Positions 1 to 8,789 are shown, counted from the first letter of the stretch. The stretch is 52,560 nucleotides of DNA from CAZRHR01 sp964599915 (GCA_964599915.1 CAZRHR010000008.1:1-52560); one strand, 5' to 3'. Notes: generated by a model not told the origin, from the sequence alone. Made by a program: numbers and translations.

Positions 1-1
1 C

Positions 2-763
2 GCCTGCGCTTTTCCCGGTGCCACCCACGTGGTTTCCGGCCTCGGTCCCAAAAGAATTTATACCATGGACGCTACCGGTTGGTATATCTTGGGCATTGCC
101 CAAACCGGATTTACGGTGTCGTGTGACAATAGCATCAGGGAAATTAAATTGCCCCAAAACTTTGAATCTTCCTCTGTTGACGCGTTGAATTGTGGTTTCA
201 GCTTTCAAGGACTCAATTTTGAACGTACAGGTTTTGCTGAAAACAGTTATGATGCCTGGGGAACCCTCATTTTACCCAATGGCACTTTGACCAACGTGAT
301 TCGTGTGAAAACCCACGAACTCACCACCGACCGGGACAGTTTTCAAGGACTGCCAATCACCCACCAAAACGACAATTACACCTATTCCTTTTTTGCCCCG
401 GGTAAAACGTTTCCAGTAATGATTTACACGGAAACCAATTCCAGCCAAATCCCTACGCCGGTGACGACCGTGCAATACAACAGCACCCCCAACATTTCCG
501 TAGAGGAAACGGAGGTGAAAAATGCCCTTCGTCTTTTGGAAAACCCCGTGTCTCAAGGCCAGCTCTCTCTCTTTTTACCCGTATCACTTCCCATTCAGCA
601 GCTCCGGGTCTTGGATCTTTGCGGCAGAATCGTGGAAGGCCTTGAGGTTCCTGAATCTTCTGGTTTCGTTACTTTACCCTTGTCACCGGCCCCGCATGGC
701 GTGTACATTTTAGAAGTGCAAACCGCGTTCGGTCCTGTTCACCTGCGCTTCATCCGCGCCTAA
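2..763 (+). CDS. T9SS-secreted protein, 3' part only (5' end off window)
   Basis: The reading frame is open to the left edge, so the GTG at 29 is unlikely to be the real start and the gene is 5'-truncated. About 253 residues are visible. The middle contains the phrase DAWGTLILPNG followed by a VIRVKT strand, a pattern also seen (DAWGTVTLPTG) in the protein at 24498-25613, so the two are probably paralogues. The last ~75 residues have the features of a type A T9SS sorting domain: a strand around QLRVLDLCGR, then a GVYILEV strand before the C-terminus. This predicts export across the outer membrane by T9SS and surface attachment or release. The biochemical role is unknown. No terminator is visible before rlmN, 38 bp downstream. 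Confidence 0.8.
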   Translation, partial: ACAFPGATHVVSGLGPKRIYTMDATGWYILGIAQTGFTVSCDNSIREIKLPQNFESSSVDALNCGFSFQGLNFERTGFAENSYDAWGTLILPNGTLTNVIRVKTHELTTDRDSFQGLPITHQNDNYTYSFFAPGKTFPVMIYTETNSSQIPTPVTTVQYNSTPNISVEETEVKNALRLLENPVSQGQLSLFLPVSLPIQQLRVLDLCGRIVEGLEVPESSGFVTLPLSPAPHGVYILEVQTAFGPVHLRFIRA

Positions 764-789
764 AGCGTAAAACACACCGCCAAATTCTC

Positions 790-797
790 TATTTTTG
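790..797 (+). promoter_or_regulatory. Bacteroidota -7 promoter element (TATTTTTG) of rlmN
   Basis: TATTTTTG matches the Bacteroidota consensus TAnnTTTG. It ends only 4 nt before the GTG start at 802, so transcription would begin at or next to the start codon. No good TTG lies 19-21 nt upstream. Confidence 0.55.
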
Positions 798-801
798 TGC
801 T

Positions 802-1890
802 GTGAGAGACCCTTTGGCCCAAGTTAATATTCGCAGTTTCGACGCGGAAACCCTTCAAGCCCATATCGCAGAAATGGGCCAAAAGCCATTTCGGGCCAAA
901 CAAGTCCACCATTGGCTGTGGAAAAAACATGTGCGGCATTTTCACGAGATGACCGATTTGCCCGCGGCCTTTCGAGACCAATTGGCCCAACAATTTGTGC
1001 TGCGGCACCTCGAAACCACCATCATTCAAAAAAGCAGCGACAACACCCTGAAATTGGGTTTTTCTCTTCACGATGGAAAAGTGGTAGAAGGCGTGATGAT
1101 TCCCACCGGGAACAAAACCAAAGGATACCGACTTACCGCCTGCGTTTCCAGCCAGGTGGGATGTTCATTGGATTGTGCATTTTGTGCTACCGCTCAGTTG
1201 AAAATGAGCCGTAACCTGTATCCGGATGAAATTTTTGATCAGGTGGTGGCATTGGACCAAGCCGCCAAAGCAAAATATGGAACCGGACTCACCAATATTG
1301 TATTCATGGGCATGGGCGAACCTTTGCTCAATTATGCCCAGGTGATGGAATCCATTCGCCTGATTACGGCACCAGAAGCACTTGGCATGTCGCCCCGAAG
1401 AATCACGCTGAGCACGTCCGGTATTTCAAAAATGATTCGGAAGATGGCCGATGACCGGGTAAAATTTGGCCTCGCTTTATCCCTTCATGCGGCGGACAAC
1501 GAGAAGCGCAACCAAATCATGTCCATCAACAAAACCAATCCACTGGAAGATTTGGCGGATGCTTTGGCGCATTTTCATCGGCAAACCGGCAGCAGGATTA
1601 CGTTTGAATATGTGCTGCTTAAAGATTTCAACGATACGGCGCAGGATGCTGCTTTGCTTGCTGCATTTACCAAAAAAGTCCCTTCTAAAGTCAATTTGAT
1701 TGAATATAATCCGGTAGAAAACACGCCCTTTATGCGTACGCCGGAAAACCGAATGAACGATTTTCGCCATTGGCTGGAATCCAAAGGCGTGATTGTAAGT
1801 GTGCGAAAAAGCCGAGGAAAAGACATTGACGCCGCTTGCGGGCAGTTGGCGGCTAAGGCGGCTGCGTCCTCTTCCTCCGAAAAATCCTGA
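802..1890 (+). CDS. rlmN: 23S rRNA (adenine-2503-C2)-methyltransferase RlmN
   Basis: Radical-SAM enzyme that methylates C2 of A2503 in 23S rRNA (and A37 of some tRNAs). The 362-residue length is normal. The N-terminal helical domain (FRAKQVHHWLWKK around 30-42) is typical. The Fe-S motif CxxxCxxC is at C121, C125 and C128. C114 and C346 sit where the family has its two methyl-transfer cysteines (E. coli C118 and C355); the 7-residue distance from C114 to the cluster motif is the same. GMGEP (about residues 170-174) is the SAM-binding motif. The GTG start at 802 is preferred because the N-terminal domain needs these residues; the next ATG (874) would delete part of it. Its promoter lies 4 nt upstream, suggesting a leaderless transcript. 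Confidence 0.96.
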   Translation: MRDPLAQVNIRSFDAETLQAHIAEMGQKPFRAKQVHHWLWKKHVRHFHEMTDLPAAFRDQLAQQFVLRHLETTIIQKSSDNTLKLGFSLHDGKVVEGVMIPTGNKTKGYRLTACVSSQVGCSLDCAFCATAQLKMSRNLYPDEIFDQVVALDQAAKAKYGTGLTNIVFMGMGEPLLNYAQVMESIRLITAPEALGMSPRRITLSTSGISKMIRKMADDRVKFGLALSLHAADNEKRNQIMSINKTNPLEDLADALAHFHRQTGSRITFEYVLLKDFNDTAQDAALLAAFTKKVPSKVNLIEYNPVENTPFMRTPENRMNDFRHWLESKGVIVSVRKSRGKDIDAACGQLAAKAAASSSSEKS

Positions 1891-1998
1891 TTGTTTTTCT
1901 GCCTTAAGGGACCATTTAAGCAATGGCACCGCAGTTTCATGGCGTGTAAAAAGCCCTTGCATTTCCAAATTCTACCTTTTCCCAAACCGTGAATCCAT

Positions 1999-2006
1999 TA
2001 TCTTTG
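1999..2006 (+). promoter_or_regulatory. Bacteroidota -7 promoter element (TATCTTTG) of cysS
   Basis: TATCTTTG fits TAnnTTTG and is followed by exactly 4 nt (CCTT) and the ATG of cysS. This is the same arrangement as at rlmN and the ABC-F gene and implies a leaderless or nearly leaderless mRNA. Confidence 0.6.
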
Positions 2007-2010
2007 CCTT

Positions 2011-3477
2011 ATGTCTGGTTCACTACATGTATTCAATTCGCTGACGCGGAAAAAAGAGAAATTCGAACCCCTGCATCCCCCGTTAGTGGGTCTGTATGTA
2101 TGTGGTCCCACGGTGTACAATGAAGTGCACTTGGGCAATTTGCGCACCTTCACTTCTTTTGACATCATTAGTCGCTATTTGCGGTTTTTGGGGTATAAAG
2201 TCCGGTATGTACGGAACATCACCGACGTAGGTCATTTGGTCAATGATGCCGATGCGGGAGAAGATAAAATTGCCGCCCGAGCCCGTCTGGAGCAATTGGA
2301 GCCCATGGAAATTGTACAAAAATATACCCATGGATTTCATGAAGTGATGCGGATGTTCGGGAATTTACCGCCTTCCATTGAACCGTCGGCCACAGGACAT
2401 ATTGTAGAGCAAATAGAAATGACCCGCCAGATTCTTGAAAAAGGATTGGCCTATGAAGTGAATGGTTCGGTGTATTTCGACGTAAAGGCCTTTTCTGCTT
2501 TGTACACCTATGGCGAATTGTCCGGCCGCAACATTGAGGAATTGTTGGCCGGGACCAGAACCTTAGATGGGCAGGACGAGAAACGCAATCCCCAAGATTT
2601 TGCCCTTTGGAAAAAAGCCAGTCCAGAACATATCATGCGCTGGCCTTCTCCGTGGGGAGATGGATTTCCGGGTTGGCATTTGGAGTGTTCTGTGATGAGC
2701 ACCAAATATTTAGGCACACAATTCGATATACATGGCGGGGGTATGGATTTAAAATTCCCACACCATGAATGTGAAATTGCCCAAAACATAGCCGCTACGG
2801 GAGAAGGGATCCCTGTACGGTACTGGTTGCACGGCAACATGCTTACCTTGAATGGAAAGAAAATGAGCAAGTCCGATGGAAATTTTATCCTTCCCGGCGA
2901 TTTGCTCAGTGGTCAGCATCCTTTGCTAAGCCGTTCTTTTACTCCCATGGCCATTCGTTTCTTTTTCTTGCAAGCCCATTATGGCGGAACGCTGGACATG
3001 AGTGAGGAAGCACTGATTGCTGCGGATAAGGCCTATCGGAAAATCGCTGCGGCGGTGGCTTTGTTGCCGCGTTTACCTCATGGAAAGACCTCCGCTTTTT
3101 CCGTTACTGAATGGCAAGACGCTTGTTTGGGCGCCATGAATGATGATTTTAACACGCCCGTGTTGTTGGCTCATTTATTTGATGCGGCAGGAAAAGTCCA
3201 TAAGCTTATGCAAGGCGAATTGACCTTGACCGAAGCCGATTTGAACCTGTTTTCCAGCCTGTTTTCCCAGTTCTTCCATGAAGTTTTGGGTCTTACCCTT
3301 CCGGAAACAGAAAGCCAACAATCCTTGTCCCCGGTCATGGATTTATTGTTGCAATTGCGTCAGCAAGCCCGTCTTCAAAAAGATTGGGCCACGTCCGACC
3401 TCATTCGCGACCGTTTGTTGGAAGCCGGCATACAAATTAAAGACGCCAAAGAAGGCACAACTTGGAACCTTTTATGA
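2011..3477 (+). CDS. cysS: Cysteinyl-tRNA synthetase
   Basis: Class I aminoacyl-tRNA synthetase charging tRNA-Cys in the cytoplasm. The 488 residues are a typical length. The HIGH-equivalent motif is HLGN at 40-43 and the KMSKS motif is at 284-288. C31 (in VCGPTVY), the Cys in LECSVM, the His in DIHGGGMDL/FPHHECE and the following Glu are the expected zinc ligands that select cysteine. The C-terminal DALR-type helical domain is present (about 360-488). The stop codon overlaps the ATG of the downstream lipoprotein gene (ATGA), so the two are probably co-translated. It is the first gene of a packed run extending through pyk. Confidence 0.97.
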   Translation: MSGSLHVFNSLTRKKEKFEPLHPPLVGLYVCGPTVYNEVHLGNLRTFTSFDIISRYLRFLGYKVRYVRNITDVGHLVNDADAGEDKIAARARLEQLEPMEIVQKYTHGFHEVMRMFGNLPPSIEPSATGHIVEQIEMTRQILEKGLAYEVNGSVYFDVKAFSALYTYGELSGRNIEELLAGTRTLDGQDEKRNPQDFALWKKASPEHIMRWPSPWGDGFPGWHLECSVMSTKYLGTQFDIHGGGMDLKFPHHECEIAQNIAATGEGIPVRYWLHGNMLTLNGKKMSKSDGNFILPGDLLSGQHPLLSRSFTPMAIRFFFLQAHYGGTLDMSEEALIAADKAYRKIAAAVALLPRLPHGKTSAFSVTEWQDACLGAMNDDFNTPVLLAHLFDAAGKVHKLMQGELTLTEADLNLFSSLFSQFFHEVLGLTLPETESQQSLSPVMDLLLQLRQQARLQKDWATSDLIRDRLLEAGIQIKDAKEGTTWNLL

Positions 3478-4478
3478 AAAAGCTCCTTTTATATTCCGGC
3501 TTTCTGGCGCTACTTGGTGCTTGTGGGAACGGAGAGAAACCCACCAAACCCGTCACCGGAAATACCGTGAAAGCGGTGGATTATGCCTCGGTGAATATTC
3601 CGGCGTTTCAATCTGACTCGGCCTTTGGTTTTATTGAGACCCAAGTGAATTTTGGCCCCCGCGTTCCCGGTAGTCCCGGCCACCAAAAATGTGGCCAATG
3701 GCTGGTCCAAACCATGAAGCGTTTTACACCCCATGTGCTGATCCAGGAAACCAAAGCCACAGCCTATACCGGCGCCATTTTACCTTTGAAAAACATCATG
3801 GCCCGTTGGAATCCGGAAGCCAAAGAGCGCATTGTGTTTTTTGCCCATTGGGATACCCGACACCGGGCAGATCATGACCCCAACCAGCCGGAAAAACCCA
3901 TTTTGGGCGCAGACGATGGCGCAAGTGGGGTCGGAGTTTTATTGGAAATTTTGCGTGTACTAAGTGTAGATACTGCGGTAAGCCAGCTTGGCGTAGATGT
4001 GGTGTTGTTCGATGGTGAAGATTACGGAGAAGAAGGCGGTGCACCGGAAACCTATTGCCTGGGTGCACAGTATTGGGCCAAGAATCCGCACATTCCCGGT
4101 TATTCGGCAAAGTATGGCATCCTTTTGGATATGGTAGGCGCTAAAGATGCCGTGTTCATGAAAGAAGGTTATTCGGTTCAATACGCGTCGCACGTGGTAG
4201 AAAAGGTATGGAGCATTGCCCATGAATTGGGTTATGGCCGCTTTTTTAACCCACAGCGCTCCATGTCCATGGTGACCGATGACCATTATTTTGTAAACCG
4301 CGACATGGGCTTGCCGACCATCGACATTATTAATTATTTGGATTCCAGGCCGAAAACAGGTTTTCCGGGCCATTGGCATACCCATCAAGACAACATGGAC
4401 ATCATCGATCGCCAGACCCTTCAGGCGGTTGGTCACACTTTATTAACGCTAATTTACCGCGAAAATCACGACCTTTAA
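3474..4478 (+). CDS. M28-family glutaminyl-peptide cyclotransferase-like lipoprotein
   Basis: Predicted zinc enzyme of the M28/glutaminyl cyclase group, which turns N-terminal Gln into pyroglutamate on exported proteins. The start is taken as ATG 3474 (334 aa) rather than TTG 3462 because ATG 3474 begins a clean lipoprotein signal: MKKLLLYSGF then LLGAC with acylated C17. FGPRVPGSPGH, AHWDTR (about 125), GADDGASG (about 146), DGED (about 181), LLDMVGA and WHTHQDNMD carry the metal-ligand and catalytic positions of the family and all appear intact. It should sit in the periplasm on a lipid anchor. The start overlaps the cysS stop (ATGA). An aminopeptidase activity is possible, but the motif set is closer to bacterial glutaminyl cyclases. 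Confidence 0.83.
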   Translation: MKKLLLYSGFLALLGACGNGEKPTKPVTGNTVKAVDYASVNIPAFQSDSAFGFIETQVNFGPRVPGSPGHQKCGQWLVQTMKRFTPHVLIQETKATAYTGAILPLKNIMARWNPEAKERIVFFAHWDTRHRADHDPNQPEKPILGADDGASGVGVLLEILRVLSVDTAVSQLGVDVVLFDGEDYGEEGGAPETYCLGAQYWAKNPHIPGYSAKYGILLDMVGAKDAVFMKEGYSVQYASHVVEKVWSIAHELGYGRFFNPQRSMSMVTDDHYFVNRDMGLPTIDIINYLDSRPKTGFPGHWHTHQDNMDIIDRQTLQAVGHTLLTLIYRENHDL

Positions 4479-4481
4479 AGC

Positions 4482-5087
4482 ATGAAAACTTACGTATTTT
4501 CCTTTCTATTTTCATTATGCATTTGGCTTTTAGGCGTAACCGTTTCGGACGTTTTCGGGCAATCTAAACCACCGAAGAAAAATTGGGAAGGTTATTTAAT
4601 CACCCTGAAAGGAGACACCTTAAAAGGTACCATACGGCATAAAACAGGCGAGGAAATCAAAGAAAAAGTAAATGTAAAAGTGAATGACACCTTAAAATTT
4701 AGTTTTAAGATGGCTGAAATTCTGGAATTTACTTCTGGAGACGAGCATTATATCACCGGATTTTTAGAGCCGGAAACGCCTCGTGTTCCCTTGCGTGTAT
4801 TGTCTCAGGGTCGGCTTTTCCTCTTGGAGTATCAGACCTTGTTAATGAATGGAGGAAACCAGGCCATTCGGTACGAAATCTATGCCTTCAATCCAAAGGA
4901 TTCTGCGTACACGCTGATCCGCCCAATTACGTGGAAAAAGCAATTGGAAGGATTAATGGCGGACGCACCGGAAATGCAGTCGGTCATGGATAAAACCAAG
5001 TATAAATTTGAAGAAATCAAACTTGTGTTTGATCAGTATAACATGATGTTTCGAGGGCGGGAAGAGGAAGAACAGCCTAAGGAGTAA
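4482..5087 (+). CDS. Secreted hypothetical protein
   Basis: The 201 residues begin with a signal peptide (hydrophobic 5-25, cleavage probably after VFGQ). The mature part opens with a GYLITLKGDTLKGTI strand pair, a motif seen at the N-terminus of many uncharacterised Bacteroidota exported proteins, followed by a Lys/Glu-rich, beta-rich region and a helical tail. No catalytic motif is visible. It starts 4 bp after the glutaminyl-cyclase stop and ends 6 bp before the next gene, so it is probably co-transcribed from cysS. Function unknown. Confidence 0.75.
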   Translation: MKTYVFSFLFSLCIWLLGVTVSDVFGQSKPPKKNWEGYLITLKGDTLKGTIRHKTGEEIKEKVNVKVNDTLKFSFKMAEILEFTSGDEHYITGFLEPETPRVPLRVLSQGRLFLLEYQTLLMNGGNQAIRYEIYAFNPKDSAYTLIRPITWKKQLEGLMADAPEMQSVMDKTKYKFEEIKLVFDQYNMMFRGREEEEQPKE

Positions 5088-5093
5088 ATTTCC

Positions 5094-5507
5094 ATGGAAA
5101 GGCTAACCCTGCACATGAACGACGAGGAAATACCAAAAGTTGCAGCGTTGCAAGCCATGGTACCCGACTACCGCGTGTGCTGGCAGATAAATAAGTTTTT
5201 AGGCTTTAACCTTACGCGCACTCAGGATGTAGAATGTGTGTTTAAGTCTGGCGTTGCGGCCTCCTTTTCACATTTTTACAGTTTTGATGAATTGTTGTTT
5301 CGTACCTTGCGGCTTATTGGAAATGAAGAAGGCACATACCGATATTTGCCCGAATTGGGACAAACCCAGTTTGTGTTGGTGGGAGAAGGATTCACAGAGG
5401 AAGACTGGGCTCATCTCCTTTTGGAGGTGGAAAAGCTACCCGAAGTTTTTAGCTGTGTGGACGTGCTTCCCCACCGCATCATTCACCATAACCGCCTCAT
5501 TTTTTAA
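5094..5507 (+). CDS. IPExxxVDY family protein
   Basis: 137 residues with the family layout: an early segment around WQINKFLGFNLTRTQDVE, a LIGNEEG turn and a LPELGQTQFVLVGEG strand at the position of the name-giving IPExxxVDY motif (here divergent). Members are small, cytoplasmic, Bacteroidota-specific and of unknown function. The gene lies 18 bp upstream of pyk, an arrangement I recall as common in this phylum, which suggests a functional or expression link with pyruvate kinase. Confidence 0.72.
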   Translation: MERLTLHMNDEEIPKVAALQAMVPDYRVCWQINKFLGFNLTRTQDVECVFKSGVAASFSHFYSFDELLFRTLRLIGNEEGTYRYLPELGQTQFVLVGEGFTEEDWAHLLLEVEKLPEVFSCVDVLPHRIIHHNRLIF

Positions 5508-5525
5508 ACCCATTTTTCCCTCCTT

Positions 5526-6953
5526 ATGAAAAAAGTTCAAAGCAAAACGAAAGTTATTGCCACCGTAGGCCCCGCCTCGTTAGCGCCCGATACCATGCTG
5601 GCCATGATCCAAGCCGGAGTAGATGTGATTCGTCTGAATTTCTCGCATGGTGACCGCCGGTTTCAACAAACCGTAATTGACCAAGTGCGGGAAATTAACA
5701 ATACGCACAATTACTCTATTGCCCTTTTGGCCGATTTACAAGGTCCCAAAATTCGGGTACGCGAAGTGGAAGGCGACGGCATTTTCCTCGAAGACAACAG
5801 TGAAGTCCTCATTTCAACGGACAAAGGTGTTGGCACGCGGGAATTGCTTTACATCCAATATGCAGAATTTGCCCGCGATGTACAAGCCGGAGAGCGCGTT
5901 TTGGTGGATGATGGGAAAATTGTCCTTGAAGTCATCGAAACCAACCAAACCGATAGGGTACGGCTAAAAGTGATTAATGGAGGATTACTCACCTCCAAAA
6001 AGGGAGTGAACCTGCCGAATACCAAAATTTCCCAACCCTGTCTTACCCAAAAAGACTTAGAAGATTTAGAATTTGCCCTGCAAAATGATGTAGAATGGGT
6101 GGGCCTTTCCTTTGTGCGAAGCGCGTCGGACGTGATTGAGCTGAAGCATTTGATTGCTGCACAAGGTAAAATGGCCAAGGTGATCGCCAAAATCGAAAAG
6201 CCGGAAGCCATTCAAGACATTAACCACATCATCCGGGAATCCGACGCCCTAATGGTGGCGCGCGGCGACCTCGGGGTAGAAGTGCCCATGCAAGAAGTGC
6301 CTTTAATTCAAAAGGAACTCATTAAAAAGTGTTTACGTAATTCTAAACCCATCATTGTGGCCACACAAATGATGGAGTCTATGATTACAAACTACAATCC
6401 GACACGCGCCGAAGTGAACGATGTGGCCAACTCCATTCTGGATGGTGCCGATGCGGTGATGCTTTCCGGTGAAACGTCTGTGGGTAAATTCCCTGTGCGC
6501 GTTATTGAGTCCGTGCAAAAGATTATCGAGAATGTAGAAGGCTATCAAGGCATTTATCATAATGACTTGATGCGCATTTCACGGGATCGATTTATTACCG
6601 ATGCCATTTGTCGCGCAGCGGTGGAATTGGCCGATAAAGCCAGGGCTAAAGGCATTATCACCATGACGTTTTCCGGCTATACGGCGTATGAAATTTCTTC
6701 TTACCGCCCGAAAGCAGACATTTATGTGTTTACTGGAAACCGAAGCCTACTCAACCAGCTTTCCTTGGTTTGGGGCGTACGTGGATTCTTCTTCGATAAA
6801 TTTGTAAGCACAGACCATAGCATCGCGGAGAGCTCTTACATATTGAAAAGAGAAGGCATGGTGCAAGAAGGCGAACTGCTGGTTCATACGGCTTCTGTGC
6901 CCATTCATGAAAAAGGGCAAACCAATATGCTTAAATTGCACTATGTGGTATAA
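5526..6953 (+). CDS. pyk: Pyruvate kinase
   Basis: Converts phosphoenolpyruvate and ADP to pyruvate and ATP, the last step of glycolysis. The 475-residue length is normal. Visible landmarks are KVIATVGPAS at the N-terminus, RLNFSHG, the B-domain, the active-site signature around AKIEKPEA with catalytic Lys, VARGDLGVE, ATQMMESMI, and DGADAVMLSGET. The C-terminal domain (about 350-475) is present. The start is the ATG after a pyrimidine-rich leader. The last codons overlap the likely start of the next gene by 11 nt. Confidence 0.97.
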   Translation: MKKVQSKTKVIATVGPASLAPDTMLAMIQAGVDVIRLNFSHGDRRFQQTVIDQVREINNTHNYSIALLADLQGPKIRVREVEGDGIFLEDNSEVLISTDKGVGTRELLYIQYAEFARDVQAGERVLVDDGKIVLEVIETNQTDRVRLKVINGGLLTSKKGVNLPNTKISQPCLTQKDLEDLEFALQNDVEWVGLSFVRSASDVIELKHLIAAQGKMAKVIAKIEKPEAIQDINHIIRESDALMVARGDLGVEVPMQEVPLIQKELIKKCLRNSKPIIVATQMMESMITNYNPTRAEVNDVANSILDGADAVMLSGETSVGKFPVRVIESVQKIIENVEGYQGIYHNDLMRISRDRFITDAICRAAVELADKARAKGIITMTFSGYTAYEISSYRPKADIYVFTGNRSLLNQLSLVWGVRGFFFDKFVSTDHSIAESSYILKREGMVQEGELLVHTASVPIHEKGQTNMLKLHYVV

Positions 6954-8151
6954 CGTAAGCGTCAGGTCATGGCTTGGAAAGAAAAGTCATGGTTGGATGG
7001 GTGTTTTTATGTGTGCATCCGTGGTTTCTGCCCAGTCTTGGACAGAAACTACGCTGCCGGCAGCCGTTGATTTTTTCGGCATTTCCTTTGTCAACAGTGA
7101 CACGGGTATCGTGGTGGGTGGCAACCTGAATGAAGGAAAAATGTACCGCACCCAAAATGGTGGCGATACTTGGACCGACGTTACGCCGTATGGCACCAAG
7201 TTGCTGTATGATGTGCAATCCTTCTCCGACCAAGGTTTTGTTGCTGTGGGTTTAGATGGGAAAATTTGGCGTTCCATAGATGGCGGAGTCAATTGGTCGG
7301 CTGTCAATTCCGGCACCACGCAATGGCTCAATGGCGTAACCCTTCGGCCCAATGGGGTTGGATTGGCCGGTGGTACTTCAGGCGAAATCCTTCGGTCCCA
7401 AGATTTTGGGGCCAGTTGGACCAAAGTGGCCTCCGGAACCAACAACTGGATTTTGCATTTTTACTTCTTTTCCGACACCCTCGGATTTGCTTCCGCTGTT
7501 TCAGGCCAAGTGCTGCGCACCACCGATGGCGGTTTAAGTTGGACGCCCATCGTTTTACCGGGAAACGCCAATGTAAATGCCATCGGTGCTTCCCATCCCG
7601 ATAGCCTAACGGCTGTCATGTCCAATGGATTGGTACTACGCTCCGGCAATGGCGGACAACAATGGTTTTCCACTTTACTTCAGCCCAATGGCGAGCCCTT
7701 GAGAACCCTCGCTTTTCGCGGGAAATGGGGAATCACAGCCGGAGAAAAAAGAATTTTTATTACCCAAAACCATGGACAAAGTTGGGAGTTATCTTTTTCC
7801 ACACCCCAACAAGAATGGCTTAGATCCGCTTTTACCCCACAAGGATTGGTGTTTTTAGCCGGCCGAAACGGGAAAATTTTAAGGTCGAATTTCCTGCTTC
7901 AACTTCCGGAAGAAGGCCAGAACGCAACCTTTTTGGCTTATCCTAACCCTGCCAGCCAAGACGTGTATGTGCCGTTTTTGCCCGAATCCACCGGCATTTC
8001 CGTATTGGACGCCACCGGCAAACTCATTTTTACTTCCGCCATGCCCATGGAAGGGTTGAACTTTTCTGTAGCGCAATGGCCTGCCGGTATGTATTGGCTT
8101 TGTGTACATGGTTCTAAAACCAGGGTTCAGCCTTTAGCGGTCGCGCCATGA
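6943..8151 (+). CDS. Ycf48/BNR-repeat T9SS-secreted protein
   Basis: A beta-propeller protein with about six Asp-box-like repeats: phrases such as YRTQNGGDTW, WRSIDGGVNW, LRSQDFGASW and LRTTDGGLSW recur every ~40-45 residues from about 50 to 320, as in Ycf48-like and BNR proteins. The last ~75 residues look like a type A T9SS sorting domain (AYPNPAS, then ISVLDATGKL, ending with a MYWLCV strand). The start is uncertain: ATG 6943 (402 aa, overlapping the pyk end by 11 nt) gives a signal peptide ending near VVSAQS, whereas an earlier ATG at 6907 lies well inside pyk. Its stop overlaps the next start (ATGA). A surface or secreted binding role is inferred; no enzyme residues are recognised. Confidence 0.82.
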   Translation: MWYNVSVRSWLGKKSHGWMGVFMCASVVSAQSWTETTLPAAVDFFGISFVNSDTGIVVGGNLNEGKMYRTQNGGDTWTDVTPYGTKLLYDVQSFSDQGFVAVGLDGKIWRSIDGGVNWSAVNSGTTQWLNGVTLRPNGVGLAGGTSGEILRSQDFGASWTKVASGTNNWILHFYFFSDTLGFASAVSGQVLRTTDGGLSWTPIVLPGNANVNAIGASHPDSLTAVMSNGLVLRSGNGGQQWFSTLLQPNGEPLRTLAFRGKWGITAGEKRIFITQNHGQSWELSFSTPQQEWLRSAFTPQGLVFLAGRNGKILRSNFLLQLPEEGQNATFLAYPNPASQDVYVPFLPESTGISVLDATGKLIFTSAMPMEGLNFSVAQWPAGMYWLCVHGSKTRVQPLAVAP

Positions 8152-8789
8152 GTACATCCATTGCTTCCTATAAGGTCATCGACCCCACCACTTGGGAAAG
8201 GCAACCCATTTATTCCTTTTTTCTGCCTTACGAAGACCCCTTTTTTTCCATTACCGTTCCAGTGGACATCACGGATTTGGCGAAGGATTGTAAAGCGCGA
8301 AAGCAGTCTTTGTTCCTGCATTATTTACATGGCGCATTATCGGCTGTAAATGAAATTCAAGCGTTTAGGTTGCGTTTTGGACCGGAAGGCCTGCGCGATT
8401 ATCAATGCATTCATGCTGGGTGTACGGTGAGTCGGCCCGACCGGACGTTTGGGTTTGGCTTTTTCCCCTATCACGCCAACCGGGCAGATTTTGTAGCGCA
8501 AGGGGCAGAGGTACTTGAACATACGCGCCATGCCAAGGTTTTAAGTCCCTTGGACGAACGACCCGACGTGGCTTTCTTTTCTGTGCTGCCCTGGCTGTCC
8601 TTTACCTCGTTTAAAAATCCCCATCGGCACATGGAAGGCGATGCTTTTCCGCGTATTGTTTTTGGAAAAATGTCGGAACATCAGGGTCGCTGGCAATTGC
8701 CCGTAGCCGTGGAAGTACACCATGCCCTTGCAGATGGCATCCATGTGGGTGACTTTTTTGATTCCTTACAGAAGCATTGGCAACCCTAA
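8148..8789 (+). CDS. Chloramphenicol acetyltransferase (CAT) family protein
   Basis: 213 residues, the standard CAT length. The N-terminus lines up with classical CAT (a Trp-x-R segment, then SITVPVDIT), PWLSFTSF matches the conserved serine region, and HHALADG at 191-197 contains the catalytic His192 and the structural Asp196. An acetyl-CoA-dependent O-acetyltransferase fold and a trimer are therefore expected. Chromosomal CAT homologues are frequent in Bacteroidota, and the true acceptor may not be chloramphenicol. There are no mobile-element genes nearby and no compositional jump, so recent acquisition as resistance cargo is not indicated. ATG 8148 overlaps the preceding stop, implying coupled translation. 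Confidence 0.88.
   Translation: MSTSIASYKVIDPTTWERQPIYSFFLPYEDPFFSITVPVDITDLAKDCKARKQSLFLHYLHGALSAVNEIQAFRLRFGPEGLRDYQCIHAGCTVSRPDRTFGFGFFPYHANRADFVAQGAEVLEHTRHAKVLSPLDERPDVAFFSVLPWLSFTSFKNPHRHMEGDAFPRIVFGKMSEHQGRWQLPVAVEVHHALADGIHVGDFFDSLQKHWQP

Noticed and set aside
3462..3473. TTG start for the glutaminyl-cyclase-like gene
   Set aside because: ATG 3474 starts a clean lipoprotein signal peptide and overlaps the cysS stop in an ATGA.
8148..8789. CAT homologue as evidence for a resistance island
   Set aside because: No integrase, transposase, direct repeats or change in composition surround it.
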